A stretch of DNA of 64,000 bases from Odiellus spinosus (lineage: Eukaryota; Arthropoda; Arachnida; Opiliones; Phalangiidae), in NCBI GenBank assembly GCA_963920705.1, contig OY987234.1:22029794-22093793 (forward strand), in the 5' to 3' direction. The translations under genes were made by a program, and so were the position numbers. The first letter of the stretch is position 1. Each line of letters begins with the position of its first letter. The notes beneath the pieces were generated by a model. That model was not told the DNA's origin and did not search any database. It saw nothing but the letters and a program-made list of their open reading frames with translations. Shown here one piece after another: positions 1-15,200 of the stretch.

Positions 1-94
1 GGTAGCTAAACAGGATAATATCCCTTTAGGTACGATCTCTCTTCTAAATAGGACGTCATAAATTATATTTTTGTTGAATGTTTTTTCTCAACAG

Positions 95-1581
95 GACAAT
101 GTCGCGACACGAGACTGACCATTTGTAAAGGAGTAGTCCCTTACAGAAAGACAACCTTACCTAACATGGTCGGAGACACGACATACAACGCGGTTAACCG
201 TTCTTTACCATTTTTCCAACTGGTTCTTAAATCCCAGTGCAATAGGCGAATGCTCCAATTGGCCTGCGCTATCTTGGAACCCAGATGCGTTAACTTTAGA
301 CCTTTACCACCTTGTAGAAAGTTCTGCCGAGGTATTTAAAACCGAGTGGAACGTTTCATTTAAAATAAGCTAAATTAATTTGTTTTGTGAAGTGGCGACC
401 TACGGTTGTGGTGAATATATCCCGGCTACATTGCCCATATCTAACGTATTTTCCTGCGAACGCTACCCCGACTCCAACGACCCAAGTATTTGCGTAAATT
501 TAGCCAAGAGCGAAGGTTAGTGCGTCAATAGACTTTCCAAGTGTAGCTCTATAACTTTGCAGTTATATATGCAGAATGTCTGGAGGATGAGTTTCAATGT
601 CCGGACAAGTCATGTATCCCAAAAGAATGGCATTGCGACGGGGTGAGAGATTGCGTTTTCGCGGTGGACGAATCAAATTGCAGCGGTAATTACTTATTAC
701 ACAGAGTTCTTCGTAAGAAATCGTATATTTCAAGTATTTATCATTGTCAACTATAGCTTCTAATACAGCCTGCACCAAGGAAGAATTCCAATGTGATAGG
801 AAATGTGTACCAGGAAGATGGAGATGTGACGTAGGTTTACGAAACTTACTAGAAATTTAGAAGTCATTGTTAAACAAACTGCCTTTATCGTTTTTTTAGG
901 GCGAAAGGGACTGTCAAGACGGAACGGATGAGATAGGTTGCGCTCAACCAGAAGGTAAAGGACCTTAAAGAGAGCTTGTTTGTCGCTTCAAGTATTGACG
1001 TCTGTTTGTTATTTAGTCTGTGGCCCAAGTAGATTCAGTTGCGCTGACGGCTCAGGGTGCATACCGAGAAGATGGGTCTGTGATGGAAAAGCCGAGTGTC
1101 GCGACTCAAGCGACGAGAGAGATTGTTCCCAAAAAGGTTTGAATTAAGGCCTTTTATACATCAGATTCATGGTCAAGATCAGACCTACACATTATATGGA
1201 CTGTCATATGGTCGGATCACTGCCATAAACTAAAGCTGATCTACATGGGACTCATCTTAATCTCTCCCTAGAATGTGCCAAAGGAGATTATCGATGCTCA
1301 AGCGGAATTTGTATACCGAGCGTATGGCGTTGTGACGGACAGGTAAATAATAAGCAAAGGTTTGCAAAAAATGTTTTAAATGAGTCAAATTTTTTTCAAC
1401 TTCCCAGGACGATTGCAAAGACAATAGCGACGAAATAAATTGCGTTGTACAACATGGAAATTGTAAGAACAATTTTCGAAGCGGGACAACCATTGGTTTT
1501 CGATTTCAAATGTACATACAATGTATCTTTACAGATCAACATTTAAATCCGTCGTCCTCGGACTCATCCAAACTCAACTAA
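95..1581 (+). CDS. Frizzled-CRD plus LDL-receptor class A repeat protein (3' part)
   Basis: Partial gene; the N-terminus lies left of the window. Exons by splice-site reading: 95-331, 393-515, 575-685, 769-830, 900-954, 1017-1136, 1272-1342, 1408-1462, 1535-1581 (stop TAA 1579-1581). The first two exons encode a Frizzled cysteine-rich domain: CxxxxxxxC, then [12 protein letters not shown], then LPPCRKFC, then two more cysteines. Four LDLa repeats follow, each ending in a C-D-x-x-x-D-E-x-x-C acidic calcium site (for example [10 protein letters not shown]). The protein ends in a short Ser-rich tail with no transmembrane segment or protease domain. The FZ plus LDLa order resembles corin-type proteins, which anchor at the N-terminus and carry a C-terminal trypsin domain. 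That domain is absent here. Probable extracellular ligand or Wnt/lipoprotein binding is inferred from the domains only. Confidence 0.85.
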
Positions 1582-2480
1582 ATCTACAAGAGGATGGTTT
1601 TGCCTCTATACTTTTGTGACTAAAATAATTTTTAAAAGTTCATACTTCTCGTCGTCATCTATTTAAACTCATACAAACCCTCCCTTTTATAAACCATTTA
1701 AGTTACGGTACGCGAAATACAAAAATGTATAGATTATTTCATTTAACAGGTGTGTCACGTTTCGTTAATATAATAAAGATTAGAAATTTAGATTCGTTTG
1801 AAATTTGGTTTGTTTTTATTCTTCGTCCGAAGAATTTCAAGTTTCTTGAACCATCGAGTAATATATGCGCCTATACCTTGAAAGCGAGGTCACCCCTAAA
1901 TCCTGATTAATTAGGATAAATAACCTCAAACCCTTGCAAATGTGATTAGCAATTCTGCAGATCACTTCTAATTGGCAAAAACGAACCTGAGAGTGACACT
2001 ACTTATACCAAACAGGCAAACAAAGAGGCAGTCTGAGACTCCCTTACCTTATTCATTGAAGGTACATGCTGGAGGAACCTCTCCTCTTATCCAAAACGTC
2101 GAACTAAGAATTTTCAATGCAGCCAAACCTTTTCTCGTAATTTTAAACACACGAATGAAGTCTTTTGTCAGCGCTTTCAATTTGATATTAGATAAACTCA
2201 GCCCTAAAAACCGCACCATAACTTCACGCTTTACCGGTAAAAAATCTAGACCACGTGTAATTTTAGAGTTTTAAAAATGGCGTCAAACTTGTACTCCCCC
2301 TTACATCTCATTCCTCAGATTTCGTTTTTCAAATTGTGACGTCAACAAAAATGGCTGCCTCCATGAAAGCCGCAAAATCTGACACGAAATGCTTTCTAAC
2401 CATTTTGTTAAAAAAGTATTAATTGTTCGCAATAAAAATTGATTAAAATTAATTGAAAAGCGTCAAAATTTAACTTAAAA
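1582..2480. other. Intergenic, ZnT5 upstream region
   Basis: I see no supported gene here. Open frames at 1725-1910 and 1972-2274 lack domain character and start and stop in AT-rich noise. Two short upstream ATGs (2276 and 2351) precede the ZnT5 start. The second opens a roughly 23-codon frame that ends before 2425 and could be a uORF if transcription starts upstream of it. Confidence 0.5.
2337..2344. promoter_or_regulatory. TGACGTCA (CRE/ATF-type) motif upstream of ZnT5
   Basis: A perfect palindromic TGACGTCA lies about 140 bp upstream of the ZnT5 ATG. CREB/ATF-family factors bind this sequence. Its function here is inferred from position and from a similar site upstream of SCYL1. Confidence 0.4.
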
Positions 2481-6479
<3,999 letters not shown>

Positions 6480-6538
6480 AAATTTTAGTGATAAATAATA
6501 ACCATTAACGAATTACGTCTAATACCAAATTCTCTCGT

Positions 6539-6544
6539 AATAAA
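6539..6544 (+). terminator. Poly(A) signal AATAAA for ZnT5
   Basis: Canonical AATAAA 60 bp after the ZnT5 stop codon. Confidence 0.6.
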
Positions 6545-7457
6545 TATTTATTTTCCTGTTTTAAATCGAGTCTTCTTTTAACTACGTTTAAAAATAAGAA
6601 CATTATATGAAAAATCTCAAATAGCTTTATTAATTTTTGGCATTTCACTCTCAAAATGCATCATCAACAATCCAAATAATTTTTTTTTTAATAAATTCAA
6701 ATATTAGTTACTTCGCGCGCTAATTTTACATTTTATTCTCGTTTAAGTCACGCTTATTATTACCTTTTTAAGATTAGAGGTCGTATAGATTTAAAACTGA
6801 CTAAAAATTAGGGAATGTAGAAAATTAAAAGTAACCGAGTTACGGCGGAATCCCTTTTCAGAAATAATTCGCAAAGGCCTCAACATTTTGAAGTTAGGAG
6901 TCTTAAAAAGGTCATATCAGTACTTTGTGTAAGAGTCAGGCCTATTTTAAAGGATAATAGATGCTGATTATAGAAAATATAGGATTAGAAGCTTCAGAGA
7001 AAACTGGATATAAGAGCCACGCTATCGAATGGGTCAAATTTTCCACCCAGCAAAGACTAAAGCAGAAAATCTACTTAGTCTTAACTGTTTTATCAAGAAT
7101 GTTCTATAAGCGAGCTACATTTAAAGAGATACCCCAATTTAAGCTTGGTGCAACCACTGGCCCCTGAAAATTATAGAGAAAATGCTGAAGCTACTATTCC
7201 ATTTGAAAGAGTTATTTTAAATTGACGTTGTCCTTTTTGAATAATTTTATACAGAATTTTTTGGAAAAATTGAGTGGGATAATCCAATAAAATATGGTTT
7301 TTAAAATGACGCGCGAACCAATTTCACTCTTAAGTACGCAGCATTTCAAAAGCAAACTAATTTTCATCCGCAATTGAGTTATTCAGAGTCTAATTTTGCA
7401 ACTTTGATATTTGGCTTGGCCCTTATACAACGCGGTCACACGTATGTCCCTTTTAAC
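6545..7457. other. Intergenic, no gene seen
   Basis: AT-rich sequence between the convergent ZnT5 gene and the Ig receptor gene. The open frame at 6961-7167 has no recognisable features and I do not call it. Confidence 0.5.
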
Positions 7458-8045
7458 TAGTGGTGTGCGAGTCCTGTTTTTTTGGTTTCGAGTCGAGTCC
7501 CGAGTCCTGGAAAACTGGACTCGTCCGAGTCCGAGTCCTGAAAAACTGGACTCGACGAGTCTTCGAGTCCTTAAGAAATGGTTTCGAGTCCAATACGAGT
7601 CCAAAATTTCTAGCCGAGTCCAAGACGAGTCCCAAATTTTTTAATTTTTTAGTTAATGTATAATTTATTATTACTTAACCTCGCTTATTTATATTAAAAA
7701 CACCATATTTATTCAAAAAGACAAACGTTTAGTAACTTTAATCACATTTTATTGTATTGGAATTTTTGGTGATAAAGGATTTTTTAAGTAGTAAAAGTGC
7801 TAAAAGGTAAAGTAAATTAACTAAATGTATAGAAACTGCTGTAAAAATATAAACTCCCCCCAAAAATTAGGACTCGTCCGATTTTTATACCTATTGCGAG
7901 TCCTATGCGAGTAATTTTTAGCCTTGGTGGAGGACTCGGGTACTCGCGCGAGTCCTGGAAAAACGTGTTGCGAGTCCGAGTCCGAGTACTCGGACTCGGA
8001 CTCGCGACCGAGTACTCGCAATTTGCGAGTACTCGCACACCCCTA
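7458..8045. mobile_element. hAT-like non-autonomous element with 8-bp target duplication
   Basis: A 588-bp element flanked by CTTTTAAC at 7450-7457 and CTTTTAAC at 8046-8053, a perfect 8-bp duplication typical of hAT transposons. The ends are inverted: TAGTGGTGTGCGAG on the left and the complement TAGGGGTGTGCGAG on the right, one mismatch in 14. The interior is low complexity, built from GAGTCC/GAGTCCTGG near the left end and GAGTACTCG near the right end, around an AT-rich centre. No transposase frame is present. Short open frames on both strands across it are artefacts of the repeated GAGTC unit. Confidence 0.88.
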
Positions 8046-8053
8046 CTTTTAAC

Positions 8054-9262
8054 CCTTCCAGACACTTCTCAAAGCGTAATATTTTGGGAAAGGATAGAAT
8101 AGTGTTGAATTTTAAAGACAGATAGCTTTAGTGTCGGTTAAATTTGAAAATTTCCATAGAAACAAGTACAACTTGGAAATAAAGATAGGAAATATAGAAT
8201 AAAAACAAGTGTTTTGGGAACAATTTTTTTGGCGCTATTTGTTTCAATTTATAGAGAGTCAAATTTAAAAGGTATCACATAAAACCAGGGTCGGAGAGAT
8301 AACTAATTTCTTAATTTATGAACATTTATACACTTATGTACAAAGTTTTTAAGGACAAGGTAGTAGCCAAATGGAAGGGAACTCGACCCAGAAAACACGA
8401 CCCTTACTCCTTAATAAAAGCACAAAATTCCCCCTCTAAAATGGCTACGGCCTCGTGTTAAAGGATTTTTATAATATAGTCTTACGAAGAGGCATTATTT
8501 TACTCTCAAAACTACAATTTCTTATTCGCAGAGTATCTTAAAGCCTCTAAAATGCGTATCCTCTAATAAGTTTGCGTTCACCAGGTTCTAAATAAGTCCG
8601 AAACGTTAATTTGAAGAAGCTTGACGCAAAAATTCAGAGTCTAAAGCTAAAAGTTTCTAAACAAAACTAATTAGTAATGGGCGTATTTATTATAAGAGTA
8701 AAACCATAGAGGTTACGATCTTAGAGTCTCCGCGAACGAACCTAAACCTTTCATTTTTAAAGTAAAATTTTAAGAATACGAGGTGAAATCTTTATAAATC
8801 TTAGGGTTTATTTGACGCTGCCACGTTTTGATCTAAAGGAAGAACTACAAATGTAAGAGACTATTTTTTAAACCATTTAAAAAAAAAAAGCTATATAAAA
8901 TCCTAATAACTTAACAAAAATTTATATATCAGTAAATTAAATGTTCCTTTGATTTATTTATTTAAATTTGTCGTATACTTTTATTTGTATTCTTTTAAAA
9001 TATAAGAAAATATGCGACAAAATACTAGTTTTTTGTCGTATATTTTCAATTCTTTATGTATATAAAACTACACGACAAAATATTGCGTTTAACGGAATGG
9101 GAACCCCCCCTGATGTCATTTTTGTTTAACTAAAATATAAAATGTTGGTTTATCATTTTCGTTGCCTGACATCGTGTCCTTCCTTTTGATCTTGAACGTT
9201 TTTCCTGAAAGATAAATAAGGAAGGTTCATTAGAAATTATGAACTGGCGTTTCATTGTCTCT
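8054..9262. other. Intergenic, with a cluster of inverted GTCGTATA motifs
   Basis: No gene seen. Four copies of a TTTTGTCGTATA-type motif alternate in orientation at about 8966-8978, 9010-9024, 9030-9046 and 9071-9082. The middle pair forms a near-perfect hairpin. A TTTATT at 8953-8958 could be the poly(A) signal of the minus-strand Ig gene, about 300 bp past its stop. Confidence 0.5.
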
Positions 9263-12200
9263 TTAAAGTATACTCGAAAACTTTAAAAAGAAATTGGACA
9301 CTAACTTATCAGCAGCGTTGTCAACGTCAGTATCTTCAAATTCAGGTTTCGACCTCTTTTTCTCGTAAACAAAAATGATCGTGCAAAGAATGGCTACTTC
9401 GGCGCAAATTCCTAAGAATGGCCATAAAGCGGCTAAACGATCTATCAATGCAAAAAAATATAATTAACATAGAATGTTCAAACATTTATTATTATGACAA
9501 TAATAATAAAAGTTACGGTACCTTTTACTCTGACTAGAATAGTCGTATTTGCGCTATCATCGCCAATACTCGCGATGCAAGTGTAATCGGCTCTATCAGG
9601 ATAGTCCAGATCATCGATCTTTAATTGGGAGACTTTGGAGCCAGCCTCTTGAGTTATTGTAATTCTACTATCAGACGCGTTTAACGGTAGATCATCTGAT
9701 TGAGTGAAGTAAAATTAATAACGGAAAAAAAAAACTAACAGTAGAAGTGAACAACTAAAGTCACATCCCAATTTGTTTACATCGATTTAAGCAGGGCGAG
9801 TACCATTTTTAGATCTAGTTTCTCAAAAATATTCAGGTATGGGTAGTGATACCCGATAATAAGGCTTATTAGACAAGATAGCCTGCGAATACTAGTCTAT
9901 CCAGTGGTAGATAAGAGTTTTTGAGTAGTTGGTCGAGTTTTTATCGAGTACAAAACTCATCACGAGTAGTGAAATGTAGATTAAACGAGTACTCGCCCCG
10001 CCCTACTGATTTGTAGGTATGGGAAACTTGTTCACACCTATTGGGAATATATTAGAAGTATAATGTATATAGAACCTTTAAGCCATTCAATATGAGGAGT
10101 AGGAATGCCTCCAAATTTGCAGTTCAAAACGAGTCTATCACCTTGCACCAAGTTGAGAGATTTATGGAAAGGTTCGACTGAAGGTCTCGCTATTTAACGT
10201 ACGAAACAATATTTAAACTTTAACAAATATTCAACGGTATCCTATTTCTTTCTAGCTTTAGAAGGATTAAAGATAAAAAAATAAATACGACAGACTGTAA
10301 TCCTCCTAAGTTTAAGAAAAGGTAAGTATAGTGCCTACTTGAAACGACAATGGTGGCATTAGCGTACGCTTTAGAGTCAGAATCTTCAAAAATACACATG
10401 TACATTCCAGTATGATTGTTTTCGTTTGGTTTGTTGACTATTAAGGAATTGTTACTGGTATCGATTTTGATGGTATCGCTGTCACTAAGCAGCACATTAT
10501 CCTTTTTCCTAAAATAAAAGTAATAAAAGTTCCTCAATTCAGATTAATAAACTAGGGCGACTACGTCACTATCTGGTTAATTCCCTTTCAAACCGAGAAA
10601 AAGCTCCTTAAAGAGGCCGTATTTTCTTACCATTTCAACATCAAATCATCGCCAACACTTGGTTCGGTAATATTGCACTGAAGAACCAAAGGTTTATTAA
10701 CTTCTAAAACTATTCCAGAGCCCGCTTCTTTCTCATTGGTTTGTATCGCATTATCTGTTGTTAAAAAATAGACAAAAAAAGGAGGGAAACGCAATACATT
10801 GTAAAATATACCGTCGAATTAACAATTATTTTTAAGTGGTGTAATCAAGGTGGACCCTTGGAGCGTAAGGGGTCAGGATTTATTTCTAACGCAAAACCAA
10901 GTATCATTTGATAAAAAATACCAGTATATTGGAAGCTGCAAAAGAACCCATGATTTAGAGGGATTTCCATCAAGTTTGGATGGTTTGTTTTACAAAAAAG
11001 GCTCAATCCTCAAGACAAAGTGTTAGAATATCGTAAAAGGCTATCACTCGTAAAATTTTCAATGGTTAAACATTAAAGGTAGAATGTGAGTCAAATATTG
11101 AACCACTAAACCAATTGGCTCCCGTTGTCAACACTACAGATTTTCCAATATTTTTTAAAATAGTTGCTCTCGCCATCTGGCGACGTTTTTAACAAGCTCA
11201 GAATTAAAATTAAGTTCTAAAGTGTTGCTTAAATATTGTGGAGAATATTTCATAATTCTGTGCGCAGATTATGAAAATAATATTCTTCACTTTAAAAAGT
11301 AAATGATCTATTTAAAATTAGGGAATATCTCCCTGAAGGGGTTCTTTTTCGCTTTCCAAGACACAAATTTGTATGAAAGTAACAGTTTTTTGGTTCAGAA
11401 ATAATTACGGCATCATCGTAGCTTAACTTTCTGCGAAACTAATACCCACTTTGTTACAAAACCATAGCCAAAAAATTCCTTAAGCAAATTAAAAAATGCT
11501 TCTGCCATAAATTAAAATTAAAGTTGGCAAACTTTGTCAAAATTTAGACACAATCCCAAGTTAACAGCGGTTTTCCGAGCACAGAGAGTAATTTTAGATA
11601 AGAGGTAAATTTCATCTTACTATTTTGTAAAATAAGTTTGGTTACCGTAAAATTTCAAATCGAAGTAAATTGCACTTTCATTTCCCTAACCAAAACCTTG
11701 GTGATTGACACTTCTCTCTTTTGTAATATCAAAAAGTTAAGTAAATATAATATAAGCCGCGTACGCAAATGGGATTCTGAATATTTTTGACAATTTTTGT
11801 ACTTTACCAAATATTGTAAAAACTCAAAATCATAAATTATTGAATTTTATTCCCGTGATAAAAAAAACTAAAACATCACGACAAAAACAATACATTTTTT
11901 TTTAAATGATAAGTGGGGAAACCAACAACACCATTTTACGGTAATTATTGCTCTATACCGTTTGGTTATGAACTGAAATTATTTAAAATAATAATAATAA
12001 TAACCATGCGGTAGAAAAATGTGTAAAACATCTTAAACCAAAAAAAAAAAAAACACCTACATAATAATAAAGACTTTAAAGGCAATATGCAACAATTACC
12101 TCCACTTTTTTTATAGAACTTATATTTATAGTGAGCTCTGAATTCTGTAGCCTGCTTAGTAATGTCTTAGTTTTGTAATTATATTTAAGAATTTATAGAT

Positions 12201-15200
12201 CATGCGAAACTTTTGCTTATAATTGCCACGATCTTACGTTTAGAAATATACTGAAATCGTTTAAAAATATAAGCTTAGACACCGAAATACGTGCTTAAAA
12301 GGTTTAATATAAGCGATGGTGACTTAATTCTATTTGCTATTAGTCATAACGCTACAAAATCCACTAGTTTTGGTTTCCTTGCCAAATTATTACACATTAT
12401 TTTTTGCTACCATAGTAGTTGATATTATAAAATAGAAGAGGTTTAGCTTGAAAACATTGCTCTCTACGGCTTAGCTAGAGAATTTACTACTGTAGTACGT
12501 GAAATGACGCTTTTTTCGTATGGGTTGCTAAAAATATCATGTTTCAAAACCTAAAGATATAAGCATTAAAGAACTACTATGGTTTCACGGTTGCGTATCA
12601 AGAAATGATGCACTCTTAAAAAGTTAAAACTAAAGAAACTACGGATAGGTTATCATGAATCTGATCATGCGTGATCAGATAGCTAAGAGCTTGAAGTCTA
12701 GAAGACTTCATTATGACTTCAATCACAAAATGGCTGCTGCAAACCCATGGAAGGCAAGAAACCTTAGCTATGAATGACCTTCACGGACCCTCTCTAAACT
12801 AAAATGAACTCAATTTTAAAATATTAACTGCATTAAATTCTATTTAAACCTTTAAAGGCGGAAAAATTCAACCCGAATCATGTAACATCCTAAAAACTAA
12901 CCTAATCTGATTAAAAAGTGAATAAACACTTTAGTTTCACATTAATCCTTACAAGTCACCATCACTTTAAAGTTACAAAACTTTTACCCCCACCTCATTT
13001 CATTCTACGCAGAAGCGCGTGCTATCGACCAAAAAAAAACATATCTTGAACTCACACGTGTATGTTACTAAAAAAAGTAAATACATGCAAACAAGAAGTT
13101 TCTAAATATCGACAAAAAAAGCTTTCGGCTCATACACATGCAAGTTCAAAATATTAAAATAAATTCATTTTTTCCGAGATTAAAACCATCTGAACGTATA
13201 GATTTTATACGTGTACTAAAAACAAATCCTATGAATCAAAATTTGAATATTTTTCTATTCAAGCTTTGTATAAAGAGCTCAAAGAGCGGCAACCCGGATG
13301 AGAAATCAATATCCCGGGCTAAGATTTAGGTCAAGCAGTCCAGGTAGTTTATTGATTAATAATACCAAAGATTATTTTAAGTACCGGAAAGAGAAACTAA
13401 CATGCACGTCATATTATGCGTTAGGAAAAACTGTCAAAACAGGCAGAAATTTAGATTTAGAAGATTTAGAAGAAAAATAAGCCTAACATAAGCGAAAAAT
13501 GTTTAAATTGTATTGATTTTTCTCATTCTCTTTTAGGATAAATTGCGTAGACTGGCGACGGTAGATGTAAAGTGTAAAAACAAAAAGCCTAGAAAGCGAT
13601 GCCAAATTGTTAGCTTATATTCATATATTTTATTATAGGGATAATGAAACGAGATACCAAGTTATCAAAAAATATAAGCCCAAATAATGATAAAATCTTT
13701 TAAAGGGATAATGAAGTCTAATTGTGATTTATAATGATCTACCCTTTTTCTAAAGAACCCCTGATTCGAGAATTAAGGTGCGTTTGCGGGGAAATAAAAC
13801 AAAATTAGGTTTAAAGACCAACATTTTTGCAAAAGGGTTCTATCCTGGTACAGAAGTCTGGACCATAAAATAATGGGGTGCTTCTAGTAATGAAGATTCT
13901 CTCCTAAACCTTGCCAAGGCCCATCTATCATATTTATTCTCTTGGTTTTTATAGTACATATCGTAAAGATATAGCTACACAATCCTCGGAATTGTAAATA
14001 CTACTTTATGGTTAATATACTAAAACAAAAAAAAAAAATCTTCGCTCAATGCAACTTTAAAAATGATTGAGATAGTGGTTTTCTGAAATTACGCATTGCA
14101 GTTATAAAATTATAATTTCTATTGCATGCTCGTTGCTGATTGGCTCTTTCAGAGCGTTATTCTTGAACGTGGATGAAAAAATAAATCTAATATCTCCACA
14201 CTCTGCCAAAATTAGTTATAGCTTAAACGGCCAATTCTTCAGTTAACGCTTGGGGAGTGCATAGGGGTCGCCATACCCTTGCCCATTGATAAATGTTATG
14301 ATAGCCAGGAGAACCCTTAGATAGAAACATCCGACCATCATTAACTGTCTTGTTTGCGCAGGATTCATACAACATTTTAAAAGTCAAATTCCCTGATTTT
14401 TCCAGGTTTTTTCCAAATTTCCCTTAATTTTTAGAGGTGCACCAAAAACCTTTTAATAAAAACTACGAATCTAGCTAATTGATGTCGTACCAACTTAGTC
14501 TAGTGATCAACTAATCTTCTATAAATTTCACTGATTAATTCCAATTTTTAAAGAGTTTCCTTGAATTTATTTTTGGTGCAGTGTATTTTTCGTTCTTGGT
14601 TAAGGGGCTATATTCATTCTGAGCCAAATTAAAGATAAACTTGTTTTCTCATTTCATTACCCCTTTGACGATATCAGTAAATACGGTGGAGATCACGATA
14701 CAGAATTAATTACCAACAAAAACCACAACATCTTGGGTTAAATAACGGCATTAAACTAAAACAAAGGCTAAAATATTTACAGTTCGATTCACCTTTTCAA
14801 TCGCACCATTCCTAACTACCTTAAAACTTAAACCAGATAGAAATCTTACTAATTTCAAACGAAATATTTAAAATTAAATTAAAATACGTAAAATGCGGAT
14901 AAAAGCAGGCTAAAAATTAAAAATCAAAACATTCGAGTTCATGCGAGATATAATTAAAGCCAAACTAATCGTGGTCAAGAGCAAAAAAAATTAAAAATTG
15001 AGAAAATAAAATAAGAGAGGAGTTTCGTTTCTTTAAGAAAAACTTTTCAAAATTAAAAATAAAATAGCAGGACTACAGAGCTCACAGTTATAAAATGCGC
15101 CTAAGCGGTGTTCCGTCTATTTAGAAGATGGCACAAAAAAGCTTTCTCTCCGGCAGAACTTAATTTTTAAACACGACCTGAATATGTTTTCAGAATCTGG

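Noticed and set aside
1725-2274. Open frames upstream of ZnT5
   Set aside because: No domain, splice or composition support; AT-rich intergenic sequence.
7383-8102. Several overlapping open frames on both strands
   Set aside because: All fall in the GAGTC-rich hAT-like element and arise from its short-period repetition.
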